A stretch of DNA of 64,000 bases from Kibdelosporangium aridum (lineage in GTDB: Bacteria > Actinomycetota > Actinomycetes > Mycobacteriales > Pseudonocardiaceae), in the NCBI RefSeq assembly GCF_900176515.1, contig NZ_FWXV01000004.1:496001-560000 (forward strand), written 5' to 3'. Under the pieces are notes generated by a model. The model had not been told where the DNA came from. It was given only the letters and a program-made list of their open reading frames with translations, and ran no database searches. Numbering within the stretch: the first letter of the stretch is position 1; each line of letters starts with the position of its first letter. The position numbers and the translations under genes are program-made. Below are positions 33,533 through 42,287 of the stretch, piece by piece.

Positions 33533-34065
33533 TGCGGATCTGTGTGTTCTGCGGCTCGGCGACCGGCACGAGGCCGCTGTACGCCGCCGCCGCGGCGGAC
33601 CTGGGAAAACTGCTCGCCACGCGAGGCATCACCCTGGTCTACGGCGGCGCCTCGGTCGGCACGATGGGCATCATCGCGGACGCGGCGCTCGAAGCGGGCG
33701 GCGAGGTCATCGGCGTGATCCCGACGAGCATGACCGACCGCGAGATCGCGCATCAGGGGCTGACCGAATTGCACGTCGTCGGCAGCATGCACGAACGCAA
33801 GGCCATGATGGCCGAGCTGGCCGACGGTTTCCTGGCGCTGCCTGGGGGCGCAGGAACACTGGACGAGCTTTTCGAGATCTGGACGTGGTTCCAGATCGGC
33901 GTGCACAGCAAGCCCATTGGCATCGCGAACATCGACGGGTTCTACGACCCGCTGATCCAGATGGTGGACCACATGGTCGCCGAAGGATTCATCCGGGCGG
34001 ACTATCGCGACTTCATCACGGTCGACACGGACCTGGAAAAGCTCGTGAGTGGTTTCGCCGGTTAG
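33532..34065 (+). CDS. LOG family protein (Rv1205-like phosphoribohydrolase)
   Basis: Second LOG protein (177 aa), the shorter canonical form. VFCGSATG, VYGGASVGTMG and ALPGGAGTLDELFEIWTW are diagnostic; the last contains the catalytic Arg/Glu environment of the family (E in DELFE). Predicted cytokinin riboside 5'-monophosphate phosphoribohydrolase activity; Rv1205 at the same place in M. tuberculosis has been shown to make cytokinins. It is translationally coupled to the first LOG gene. A very strong hairpin surrounds the stop. Confidence 0.9.
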   Translation: MRICVFCGSATGTRPLYAAAAADLGKLLATRGITLVYGGASVGTMGIIADAALEAGGEVIGVIPTSMTDREIAHQGLTELHVVGSMHERKAMMAELADGFLALPGGAGTLDELFEIWTWFQIGVHSKPIGIANIDGFYDPLIQMVDHMVAEGFIRADYRDFITVDTDLEKLVSGFAG

Positions 34066-34086
34066 TACCGGCAAAACCACTCACGA
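34043..34086. terminator. 20-bp hairpin terminator around the LOG stop codon
   Basis: Bases 34043-34062 and 34067-34086 are complementary at 19 of 20 positions, with a TAGT loop that contains the TAG stop of the LOG gene. It would terminate both the LOG transcript and anything arriving from the pseudogene on the other strand. Confidence 0.8.
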
Positions 34087-34109
34087 AGGGCTCGCCTGGT
34101 CACATGTCC

Positions 34110-35005
34110 CTATCGTCCTGCGAGGTCACGCAGGGTGCTGAGCGATGGCGCGAAAGCATAGACTGTCCCCTCCGTTCGCACGAACTGTGCGAAGTGCAGC
34201 TTTGTTCCTGCTGACTTCGTGTCCAATTTCAAGGTGACGTCCGTGTCTTTTCCGATGACCGGGTCGTTGCCCGCCCCGGTCTCGGCGAAGTCGGCGTCCG
34301 GGCCGTGACCCGCGCCCGCTGGCGGGTCGAAAGGCTGCCCGTACGGAATACCGCGACGGATGATTCGGCGGGTGTCGGCATTCTTGAAATCGCCGCCGAG
34401 GCCTGGTTTTCCGGATGTGGGCGAAATGCGAGGGCTATGGCCGTGCTCGTCGTCGGCGTAGCTGATCAGGTTGTTGACCGGCGCGCCCGGTTTGGTCGGT
34501 GGTTCGGTGTTCGGGGTTGTGCGCCGCCGGCGCACCCGAACGCCAACTGCCGACCACCCGGGCGGCCGGCCACTCTGTGCCGGTGCCGGGAGGCAGTTCG
34601 ACCCCCTCCTTGTCGAGCTGCCTGCGCGCGGCACCGGCCTGCGCCCACCAAGGCCGGCACGTCTCGTGCCAGCCGTCGCACCACCTGGAACGAACCGTTG
34701 CGGGTCCATTCCGGCAGTGGGGGCGCGTCCCCGGTCAGCTTGGAGTGCCCGGCCACGAACTCGGCACGGGCGGCTGCGACGCGCAGTTCGGACGCGCTGT
34801 TGAACGCGGCGACCTGGCGGGTCGTCGAGATCTGCGGGATCAGCTGTCGCAGCCATTTCGGGATTGGCCCCGGATCGTCGGGGAAGCGCAGGAGCAGGAC
34901 CGTTTGGCGGTCCTTGCGAAACCCGGCGAGAATGTCGCCCTGTATATCGTCGGAATGTCGGAGCGGCAGTGTGCGGGCAGCCGCGTCCGCATCTTCGTCA
35001 CGCAT
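34110..35005 (-). pseudogene. Frameshifted DyP-type peroxidase remnant
   Basis: Three minus-strand frames together spell a Dyp-type haem peroxidase. Residues from the ATG at 35005 read DIQGDILAGFRKDRQT and LRQLIPQISTTRQVA, then NGSFQVVRRLARDVPA. At about 34650 a shift gives WWAQAGAARRQLDKEG and ELPPGTGTEWPAARVVGSW. At about 34505 a second shift gives VNNLISYADDEHGH and DTRRIIRRGIPYGQPFD. About 40 residues are missing between GHGPDAD and GNDPVIGKD, where intact enzymes have a long conserved segment. Two frameshifts plus the internal deletion make this a decayed gene; sequencing errors could explain the shifts but not the deletion. Confidence 0.75.
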
Positions 35006-35233
35006 GAATCCCCCTGGATTCCCCCTGGTCGCGGGGCCGGCCCCCAATCGCCGTCCCCTACATCCAGTGAGCCCGAGCCTAGCAGCACCTTCAAGGTGAT
35101 TCACTCGATCAGTGGAATAATAGTCCAATTGGCCACGGGACTCGCTACGGACCGCAGTAAATCCGGTCGTCGATTCGTCCGATCTTGTGATGACATTCGG
35201 AAGGACGGTCCAGCAAGGTGTGGTATAAGCCCG

Positions 35234-35902
35234 TCAGGCGGCGTCGGGCAGTTTGTGGTATGCGTCCACGTATTCCTGTCCGGACAGTTCCATGATCGCG
35301 TACATGATCTCGTCGGTAACCGCGCGGCGAATGGCCGGTGACGCGTGCATGCGGTCATAACGAGAAAAGTTCAATGGCTTGCCAATTCGGATGGTGACCC
35401 GGCTCGGCCGGGGAAAACGCTGGCCAGGCGGCTGGATCTGCTCGGTCCCGATGACCGCCATCGGCACGACGACAGCGCCCGTGCTCAGTGCGAGCTGGCC
35501 GACGCCGGTGTGCCCGCGGTGCAGGCGCAGATCGCGCGACCGCGTGCCCTCCGGGTAGATCCCGAAGACATTCCCCTGCTCGAGCACCTTGCTCGCGACC
35601 TCGAGGGCGGCGACGCCCGCCCGCGCCTGCCCGCGCTGCACCGGAACCTGGCCGATGGCCCGCATGAACGCGGCCCGCATGCGCTTGTACGGCGAACGGC
35701 CGAGGAAGTACTCCTCCTTGGCCAGGAAGTTCACCTGCCTGGTGACCACCAGCGGGATCAGGATGCTGTCGAAGACGGACAGGTGGTTGCTTGCCAGGAT
35801 CACCGCGCCCTTGGCCGGGATGTTCTCCAGGCCTTCGACCCGAGGACGGAACAGCGCCTTCGCGATGAGGACGCAGACGGCACGCAGTGCGCGGTAGAAC
35901 AA
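35234..35902 (-). CDS. 1-acyl-sn-glycerol-3-phosphate acyltransferase
   Basis: PlsC-family acyltransferase (222 aa), phospholipid synthesis at the inner membrane face. SNHLSVFDS is the HX4D catalytic motif (about 40-46) and YPEGTRSRD (about 120) binds the glycerol-3-phosphate backbone. The short N-terminal hydrophobic stretch (VCVLIAKALF) is the only possible membrane anchor. It is divergent from folP2. The acyl donor and exact acceptor are not determinable. Confidence 0.87.
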   Translation of the reverse strand: MFYRALRAVCVLIAKALFRPRVEGLENIPAKGAVILASNHLSVFDSILIPLVVTRQVNFLAKEEYFLGRSPYKRMRAAFMRAIGQVPVQRGQARAGVAALEVASKVLEQGNVFGIYPEGTRSRDLRLHRGHTGVGQLALSTGAVVVPMAVIGTEQIQPPGQRFPRPSRVTIRIGKPLNFSRYDRMHASPAIRRAVTDEIMYAIMELSGQEYVDAYHKLPDAA

Positions 35903-36005
35903 GGGGAGCCTCCTGCGGTGGGGGATAGGTCCACTGTAAGAGACTGGTTGTTAAATCGGTCCTCGCGGTAAGTAACTTCACGACACCGCGTGGCAGGATC
36001 ACCGG

Positions 36006-36875
36006 GTGCGACCCCTCAAGTTCGGTACCCGTGAGGTGGCCCAGAACCGTGCCCTGGTGATGGCGATCGTCAACCGCACCAGGGACTCCTTCTACGACCG
36101 TGGCGCCACGTTCGGTGACGAGGCGGCGATGACGGCGGTCGCCCGCGCGGTGGCCGAAGGCGCGGACATCGTGGACATCGGCGGCGTGCGGGCGGGATCA
36201 CACGGCGAGATGGTGGACACCTCGGAGGAACTACGCCGGGTGATCCCCTTTGTGACAGCGGTCCGGGAAAAGTTCCCCGATGTGGTGATCAGCGTCGACA
36301 CGTGGCGTCACGAAGTGGGCAGGGCGGCGTGCGAGGCGGGCGCGGATCTGCTGAACGACACCTGGGCGGGAGCCGACCCGAGGCTGGCGGAAGTCGCGGC
36401 CGAATTCGGCGTGGGCATCGTGTGTTCGCACACCGGGGGCGTCCAGCCTCGAACGGACCCGCACCGCGTGCACTACCGGGACGTGGTGGCCGAAGTGGCC
36501 GAAGAACTGGTGGCGCGCGCGAACCGGATGGTCGAACTGGGCGTGCCCGCCGAGGGGGTGTTGATCGACCCGACGCACGACTTCGGCAAGAACACCTGGC
36601 ACGGCCTGGAGTTGCTGCGACGCCTCGACGAACTGGTGGCCACCGGCTGGCCGGTGCTGATGGCGTTGTCCAACAAGGACTTCGTCGGTGAGACGCTGGG
36701 CGTGGACCTGACCGACCGGGTGGACGGGACGTTGGCGGCGACATCGGTGGCTGCGTGGACGGGAGCGAGAGTGTTCCGGGCCCACCAGGTGCGGCAGACG
36801 AGGAAGGTGGTCGAGATGGTGGCCAGCATCGCGGGCACCCGTCCGCCCGCCCGAGTCCTGCGAGCCCTCGCGTGA
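36006..36875 (+). CDS. folP2: FolP2-type dihydropteroate synthase homologue
   Basis: TIM-barrel protein (289 aa) of the pterin-binding family. MAIVNRTRDSFYDRGATFGDE matches the DHPS N-terminal signature, but Asn-Arg replaces the usual NVTPDSFSD residues. GADIVDIGGVRAGS and SVDTWR follow. The mycobacterial homologue next to gpgS (Rv1207) is reported to lack DHPS activity, so folate synthesis should not be assumed. Its stop overlaps the GTG of gpgS, the same gene pair as in mycobacteria. Confidence 0.85.
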   Translation: MRPLKFGTREVAQNRALVMAIVNRTRDSFYDRGATFGDEAAMTAVARAVAEGADIVDIGGVRAGSHGEMVDTSEELRRVIPFVTAVREKFPDVVISVDTWRHEVGRAACEAGADLLNDTWAGADPRLAEVAAEFGVGIVCSHTGGVQPRTDPHRVHYRDVVAEVAEELVARANRMVELGVPAEGVLIDPTHDFGKNTWHGLELLRRLDELVATGWPVLMALSNKDFVGETLGVDLTDRVDGTLAATSVAAWTGARVFRAHQVRQTRKVVEMVASIAGTRPPARVLRALA

Positions 36876-37783
36876 ACCCAGCGGCACGGGAATGGTTCTC
36901 CGCGAGAACCTGGCAAGAGCCACAGTGGACAGTAGCGGAACTGTGCGATGCCAAGGGCGATCGCACGGTCAGCGTGGTGCTGCCCGCGTTGGACGAAGAA
37001 GAGACCGTCGGCGAGGTCGTGCGTACAGTCCGGCCGTTGCTCGGGTCGCTTGTGGACGAGATCATCGTGATGGACTCGGGCTCGACCGACCGGACAGCGG
37101 AAGCCGCCTTGGCAGCGGGTGCTCGGGTGGTTCGTCGAGAGGACGTGGTGCCCGAGCTGGAACCCTTGCCGGGCAAGGGAGAAGTGCTGTGGCGATCGCT
37201 GGCGGCGACAACCGGGGACTTGATCGTCTTCCTGGACGCGGACCTGGTCGACCCGGACCCGGCGTTCGTGCCGGCGTTGCTGGGGCCCTTGCTGACCGAA
37301 GACGTTCATCTGGTCAAAGGGTTCTACCGGCGGCCGTTGCGACTGGAGACCGAAGACTATGGCACCGGCGGCGGGCGCGTGACAGAGTTGCTCGCTCGGC
37401 CGCTGCTGAACGCACTGCGGCCGGAGCTTTCCGGCCTCGTGCAACCGCTTGGCGGGGAGTACGCCGGAACCCGGGAGTTCTTGGAATCGGTGTCGTTCGC
37501 GGCGGGCTACGCGGTGGAGATCGGGCTGCTGCTTGACGCCCACTCCGAGTACGGGCTGAACGCGATCGCCCAGGTCAACCTGGGTGTACGCAAGCACCGG
37601 AACCGGAACTTGCTGCAGCTCGGCGTGATGGCGAGCCAGATCCTCGGTGCGGTGCTGCGCCGGTGCGACATCGACGGGTCGACCGAGCTGACGCAGTTCG
37701 TGCAAGTGGCGGGCGAGTGGCTGCCGGACACGAAGAGGATCGAGGTTGCGGACCGGCCACCGATGCGGTCTGTCCGCGCCTAG
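36872..37783 (+). CDS. gpgS: Glucosyl-3-phosphoglycerate synthase
   Basis: GT-A glycosyltransferase (303 aa, GT81) that transfers glucose from a nucleotide sugar to 3-phosphoglycerate, the first step of methylglucose lipopolysaccharide synthesis. VVLPALDEEETVGEVV is the nucleotide-binding start and FLDADLVDPDP the DxD-type metal site. GQPLGGEYAG-like and RKHRNRNLLQLG segments are typical. GTG 36872 overlaps the folP2 stop. Last conserved backbone gene before the insertion; its end overlaps the convergent acetyltransferase by four bases. Confidence 0.92.
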   Translation: MNPAAREWFSARTWQEPQWTVAELCDAKGDRTVSVVLPALDEEETVGEVVRTVRPLLGSLVDEIIVMDSGSTDRTAEAALAAGARVVRREDVVPELEPLPGKGEVLWRSLAATTGDLIVFLDADLVDPDPAFVPALLGPLLTEDVHLVKGFYRRPLRLETEDYGTGGGRVTELLARPLLNALRPELSGLVQPLGGEYAGTREFLESVSFAAGYAVEIGLLLDAHSEYGLNAIAQVNLGVRKHRNRNLLQLGVMASQILGAVLRRCDIDGSTELTQFVQVAGEWLPDTKRIEVADRPPMRSVRA

Positions 37784-38262
37784 TCGTTTGGTTGGGCGTC
37801 AGGGCGCAGGATCATTTCGACTTCCATGATGGATTCGTCGCGGGGCAGCGAGCCACGCTTGCCTGTGCGTTCGAAGCCGAGTTTGGTGTAGAAGCGCTCC
37901 GCCGCCACGTTCTTCTCGCCGACCCACAGCGTCACGGTCTTCCCCTTGGCCCAGTTCAGTACCGCGCCCACTGTCTCCGCTGCCAGTCCGGTGCCTCGTG
38001 CGTCCGGGTGCGTCCAGACCCTGGTCAGTTCGACCTCATCGCCTTCCAGCGGGAACGCAGAGGCGATCGACTGCACCTTTCCGTTCCGGCTGCCTAGGAA
38101 GACCACCGATTTGGTCAGGCGTTGGCGCCAGTCGGTTTCCGTGTTCGTGATCTCGCCGCGCAGCGTCGATCCGAAGGCGTCCGGGGCGTCGGCCAGTGAC
38201 TCGAGGCGGACGTCCATGAACGTCTCCCAGTCGTCAGGGCAGGCTTGCCAGACCGCGTTCAT
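37780..38262 (-). CDS. GNAT acetyltransferase (last gene of the 38-46 kb cluster)
   Basis: Acetyltransferase of 160 aa. VELTRVWTHPDARGTGLAAETV is the acetyl-CoA-binding loop (R-G-T-G type) and NVAAERFYTKLGFERTGKR the C-terminal GNAT motif. Start ATG 38262 overlaps the glycosyltransferase stop (ATGA). As the terminal gene of a biosynthetic operon it could modify the product or confer self-resistance by N-acetylation; both are inference. Confidence 0.85.
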   Translation of the reverse strand: MNAVWQACPDDWETFMDVRLESLADAPDAFGSTLRGEITNTETDWRQRLTKSVVFLGSRNGKVQSIASAFPLEGDEVELTRVWTHPDARGTGLAAETVGAVLNWAKGKTVTLWVGEKNVAAERFYTKLGFERTGKRGSLPRDESIMEVEMILRPDAQPND

Positions 38263-39275
38263 CCGGCCAGCTCCGCTGAATAGTCCACAAGGGACTCCCT
38301 GGCGACCAGCAGAGCGTTGTGCAGCTTCTCCACCATGGCCATATCGAAGCCGGAGTCGCGCCATTTGTCGAACGGAATACCGAAGCCGAGGCGTTCCCAC
38401 AGTTCGGCGTTGCGTTTCTCGTGCGCACCGAACGGTTCGAGCAGCACAGCCGGGGTGGCTGACCACAGCGAGTCCAGCAGGGTGCCGCCGCCTGGCTTGC
38501 TGACCGTTGCCACGGCTGTTCGTGTCAGGTCGAACGAGCCGTGGTGGCCCTTGCCGCGCGTGAACCCGGAGTTGACCTCGCCGAAGGGTGGGTAGCCGTC
38601 GTCGTGCCACGGGTGCCACGCCGGGTCGATCATGAAATGCCGGATGCCCGGATCGGCCGAGACATCGCGCTCCTCATAAGCCACGACATCTAGCGAGAAC
38701 CCGTGCGATCGCAGCTCGACGGCACGTTCGCGATACGTGCCCATGCCCCAACCACCGCCATGCACGAGCAACCGCCGAGCCCGTGATTCCCAAGGGATCG
38801 GTGGCGAATGAGTGACTGGGATGCTGTACGGCAAAGTCCCCTCATCCGCGTTGGCCAGCCAGATCGCCCGTGGGCTCAACGAAGTCTTGACCTTCTGGAA
38901 CGAAGGCGACACCACGGAGTCAACGTGGCACACGTCAACTTCGGTGGCGCCGTACCGCTCCAGGATCGGCAGCCAGAATCCGGAGAACACCACAAACCGG
39001 CGAACGTCGCGGGACCGCCATGAATCCAGCATCGCTTCCTGGGCTTGGCGAGGGATCGCGACTTCTCGCGCGACCCGTTGCCCCACCAACGCGACTCGGA
39101 AGTCCCGGTGGAAGGCCCACTTCATCTTCGTTGTCGTCGCCAGCGTTTCCTCGGGCAGCATTCGTTCCAGCACCGACACGTGGACATCGGCCCCGCGTTC
39201 TCGCAGGCGATCGGCCAACAGCAGCCCCGGCACGTGCACGCCGAGTGCCACACCGGACGTCAGGATCTCGATCAC
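38259..39275 (-). CDS. GT-B glycosyltransferase, MurG/UGT-like
   Basis: Predicted glycosyltransferase of 338 aa. The N-terminal Rossmann half starts MIEILTSGVALGVHVPGLLLA, with RRLLVHGGGWGMGTYRERA at the domain junction. The C-terminal half has VSKPGGGTLLDSLWSATPAVLLEPFGAHEKRNAELW, the nucleotide-sugar site pattern of MurG-like enzymes. GTG start in a GTGA overlap with the kinase gene. It is expected to attach a sugar to the cluster product; donor and acceptor unknown. Confidence 0.75.
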   Translation of the reverse strand: MIEILTSGVALGVHVPGLLLADRLRERGADVHVSVLERMLPEETLATTTKMKWAFHRDFRVALVGQRVAREVAIPRQAQEAMLDSWRSRDVRRFVVFSGFWLPILERYGATEVDVCHVDSVVSPSFQKVKTSLSPRAIWLANADEGTLPYSIPVTHSPPIPWESRARRLLVHGGGWGMGTYRERAVELRSHGFSLDVVAYEERDVSADPGIRHFMIDPAWHPWHDDGYPPFGEVNSGFTRGKGHHGSFDLTRTAVATVSKPGGGTLLDSLWSATPAVLLEPFGAHEKRNAELWERLGFGIPFDKWRDSGFDMAMVEKLHNALLVARESLVDYSAELAG

Positions 39276-40177
39276 AGCTGGGCCGCCGCTGCGAGGAGGT
39301 TCTTGGTGACCAGCTTGTGCATCGCCGCGTCGTAGCTGTTCCTCGGCACGATCTCGGTCAGCATGATCAGGTACAGGTACACCTTGTAGAACGCCAACCT
39401 GAACGACGCCGACTCGGTGAACCGCACTGGTCCGTACCCGGCCAGGAAAGCGTCATCCTTTCGAATGTCACCGAACAACGCGAGCGACACCATCTCGGCC
39501 AGCGGGTCGCCCCAGAACGCGCGCTCACCGTCGATCAGACCGGTGACCCGCGAGTCGTCGATCAGGATGTTGCCCGGCCACAAGTCGAAATGCACCAGGA
39601 CCGGCGTCGCCACGTCGTCGAAAGCCGGTGAGTCCAGTGCCGCCGAGATCTTCGTAGCCGGGACGGGAAGGTCGACCGAATATCGCGCGGCATCGGCGAG
39701 CACCGATGTGACCATCGCGCGGAACGCCGAACGCCATGAGTCGTGCAGACCCATTTGCGGGTAACCGAATCCGGTCCCGCTGATCCTGTGCAGACCCGCC
39801 ACGATCGTGCCGAGCTCACCGCGCAGCTTGGCAGTCAGGTCGTCGTCCAGCTTCTGCGGATACCACGGCTTACCCGGCAGCTCGGTCATCAGCAGGAAAT
39901 CCGGCGCCGCGTGGACAACGGATGGGACGGGCAGGCCCGCAGCCTCCTGGTAGAACACCGCTTCGGTGGCCATCAGGCCGCGTTCGTACGTCAGCGAAGG
40001 CGATGCCGGATCCGGTGCGACCTTGAGGATGTAGCCCGCGTCCGCGGTCCGGATCCGATAGGCGGTGTTGTAAGTGCCTTCAGCCAGTTCTTCCCGCACC
40101 CGGACCTCAGCGGGATCGATGCCGCACGTCTTCAGCACGCTGTCCAGCTCATCGGATGACAGCACCCGCTTCGTCAC
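39272..40177 (-). CDS. Aminoglycoside phosphotransferase-like kinase
   Basis: APH/choline-kinase-fold phosphotransferase (301 aa). The ATP lysine is Lys52 in YILKVAPD. The catalytic loop is LVHFDLWPGN (His196, Asp198, Asn203) and the metal Asp is Asp216 in GLIDGERA. GTG start 40177 overlaps the condensation-domain gene stop. It may phosphorylate a hydroxyl on a pathway intermediate, or inactivate the product as self-resistance; APH-like enzymes in natural-product operons do either. All catalytic residues look intact. Confidence 0.85.
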   Translation of the reverse strand: MTKRVLSSDELDSVLKTCGIDPAEVRVREELAEGTYNTAYRIRTADAGYILKVAPDPASPSLTYERGLMATEAVFYQEAAGLPVPSVVHAAPDFLLMTELPGKPWYPQKLDDDLTAKLRGELGTIVAGLHRISGTGFGYPQMGLHDSWRSAFRAMVTSVLADAARYSVDLPVPATKISAALDSPAFDDVATPVLVHFDLWPGNILIDDSRVTGLIDGERAFWGDPLAEMVSLALFGDIRKDDAFLAGYGPVRFTESASFRLAFYKVYLYLIMLTEIVPRNSYDAAMHKLVTKNLLAAAAQL

Positions 40178-41337
40178 GAAACCTCCGTACCAATAGGACT
40201 GCGCCACGGCAGCTCCTCGCACACCGCCAGAACCCGCTCCTTGGACCACCCGACCCCGTCGCCACTCAGGTGCACGAAGAGCTCGCCGTCGGATGTCCGG
40301 CGAGCCCGGATGCCCAACGCGCCCGCTTCGCCGATGTCACGAGGTCCGGCCGCGTCGACAACGGCACCGGTCGCTTCACCGAACGCCAATGCCTGCGGGC
40401 GTGCGTCCACCAGGTACTCGACGAACGGGCACGCTGCTGTGGTCGGCGGATCCATTACATGGTGCTGAGCACCAAGAACCACATCTCGGACAGCAGCCAC
40501 ATACTCGCCGCTCAGAGATGTGGGCGGGCGGGGGAACGGCATGTACGCAGGCACTGTGCAGGGTCCTGGCAACGCCCGCCACTCCCGGCGATTGCGGCGG
40601 CTGAGCAAAGTGTTGAACAGCATGTGATCGCCTGCACCGAGGAACGGTTCCATCGCGACCGCGAACCCAGCCAGCAACGAGACGAACATGCTGCTGCGGT
40701 GTCTGCGGGAGAACCGCTCCATCTCATGGACCTCGTCCGCGTCGAGAATTCGTTGTCGCAGTGCGAAGTTCTCCGCAGGAGTGTCGGCAGGCCCGGCGAA
40801 CTCGCCGATGCCCGCGAACTTCTGCCACCACTCCTCGGCGGCCGCGCGCCCATCCGCAAGCAGGTGTTCCTGTTCCTCGGCGTACTGCCAGAACTGCGCC
40901 GGGGGAGCGGGCAAGGGGCCTCGGTACAAAGCGGCCAGCTCGTCGAGCAATACCCACAATGTCACCGGATCGGCCATCAGGTGATGCAGGTGCAGGCACA
41001 GCATGTGCTGTTCGGCTTCGATGCGCCTGAGCCGGATCCGGATCGGGGTCAGGCTCTGCGCGTCCACGGGGGCGTGCAGCAGTTCGTCGTCGTCGAAGAG
41101 TTCGAGCGTGACCGGGACGTTCGGCCGGATCACCTGCTTGCCGTCCTCCAGACGGGTGCGCAGCAGGTCGTTGCGCCCGACCAGGTCCTGGAAGGCCTGG
41201 TCAAGACGGCTGATGTCGAGCGGGCCGCGTACCTCGACGACGGCGTTCATGGTGAACCACGGCCCGGTCGAGTATCCAGGACGCGCGTCGTTGAAGCTGA
41301 GCGCGAATCGTTGCCACACCGCCAAAGGCTTGATCAT
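40174..41337 (-). CDS. Stand-alone condensation-domain protein
   Basis: Chloramphenicol-acetyltransferase-like protein (387 aa) matching an NRPS condensation domain without A or T domains. LHHLMADPVTLW holds the HHxxxD motif (His118-His119, Asp123); the usual Gly after Asp is Pro. N-terminal latch MIKPLAVWQRFALSF and QDLVGRNDLLRTRLE match C-domain helix 1/strand 2. ATG start overlaps the oxidoreductase stop (ATGA). It would take an acyl or aminoacyl group from the carrier protein and join it to a free amine or alcohol acceptor. Confidence 0.82.
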   Translation of the reverse strand: MIKPLAVWQRFALSFNDARPGYSTGPWFTMNAVVEVRGPLDISRLDQAFQDLVGRNDLLRTRLEDGKQVIRPNVPVTLELFDDDELLHAPVDAQSLTPIRIRLRRIEAEQHMLCLHLHHLMADPVTLWVLLDELAALYRGPLPAPPAQFWQYAEEQEHLLADGRAAAEEWWQKFAGIGEFAGPADTPAENFALRQRILDADEVHEMERFSRRHRSSMFVSLLAGFAVAMEPFLGAGDHMLFNTLLSRRNRREWRALPGPCTVPAYMPFPRPPTSLSGEYVAAVRDVVLGAQHHVMDPPTTAACPFVEYLVDARPQALAFGEATGAVVDAAGPRDIGEAGALGIRARRTSDGELFVHLSGDGVGWSKERVLAVCEELPWRSPIGTEVS

Positions 41338-42287
41338 CGTCGGACCAGAGCTCCCCGAGCGGCCGCGTAGATCCCAGCCATCAACGCGACTCGCTCTCCC
41401 GCGGAGTCTTCGGTCGTGAACAACCGGTCCAGCTGTGCGTCGTAGTAGCCGACCGGCGGGAAGGACCGGATCTCGGTCCGCTCGCCCTTGATCGACAGGT
41501 TCAACGGCAGTGGCACTGCCACCGGCCGGAGCAGGTTCCTGACCCGCACCGAGGCGGACTCGAAGAAGAACTCCACTTCGGCGACGTGTTTCTGACCGAT
41601 CGAGCAATCCAAAGTGGCTTGTGTGCCGTCAGCCCACTTCAGCCGGGCTTCGAACGATGTGTCAGTCCCGTTCGGACCGTCGAACGCGGACTCGCCTTCG
41701 CCCGAAGCGCCGTCCAGGCCGACCGTGGACTGCACGGCCTGCAGCCAGTAGCTGGCGGTGTCGAAGAAGATCCCGCCACCAAGTTCGGGACGTGTGCGGT
41801 AGCTTCCGTCGGCCGGAGGGAGAAACTGGATCCTGGTGTGAATCCGTTGCAGAGAGCCGAATTCGCGAGTGTCGATGATCTCCCGGACGGCTACCTGCCA
41901 AGGATGCCCGGCCGTCGGGATCGCCTCGACGACTCGAACACCATTCGCGGTGGCCACACGATCGATTTCCGCGAACTCTTCGGCCGTCAGGCACAAGGGC
42001 TTCTCGATGACGACATGTTTACCTTGTGACGCGGCACGAACTGCCCACAAGTGATGTGCGGAGTTGTGCAGTGACACGTAAACCACGTTGATGTCCGGAT
42101 CACGGACCAACGCGTCGTAGTCTTCATGGACGCGCTCGATACCGTTCTTGGCAGCGAATTCCCGGGCGCGGACGACATCGCTCGCCGCCACCGCGCGAAC
42201 AGTCACGTTGTCCCGTTGACTCGCTGGCACGAGAATCGCACGCTCGGCGATCTGAGTTGCTCCGATCAGGCCGATGTCAAGCCGCAT
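41334..42287 (-). CDS. Gfo/Idh/MocA-family oxidoreductase
   Basis: NAD(P)-dependent oxidoreductase (317 aa). The N-terminal Rossmann domain shows IGLIGATQIAERAI, DINVVYVSLHNSAHHLWAV and the catalytic-loop signature KHVVIEKPLCLTAEE. The C-terminal alpha/beta domain is about 130-317, with GGGIFFDTASYWL. Such enzymes oxidise or reduce sugar-like or amino-acid-like hydroxyl/carbonyl groups. Within the cluster it may act on the carrier-bound unit or a sugar. It overlaps the ATP-grasp gene by 11 bases. Confidence 0.85.
   Translation of the reverse strand: MRLDIGLIGATQIAERAILVPASQRDNVTVRAVAASDVVRAREFAAKNGIERVHEDYDALVRDPDINVVYVSLHNSAHHLWAVRAASQGKHVVIEKPLCLTAEEFAEIDRVATANGVRVVEAIPTAGHPWQVAVREIIDTREFGSLQRIHTRIQFLPPADGSYRTRPELGGGIFFDTASYWLQAVQSTVGLDGASGEGESAFDGPNGTDTSFEARLKWADGTQATLDCSIGQKHVAEVEFFFESASVRVRNLLRPVAVPLPLNLSIKGERTEIRSFPPVGYYDAQLDRLFTTEDSAGERVALMAGIYAAARGALVRR

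Noticed and set aside
35006..35233. Possible extra gene upstream of the DyP remnant.
   Set aside because: The frame extends to 35128 but has no start signal or peroxidase-like sequence before the ATG at 35005.
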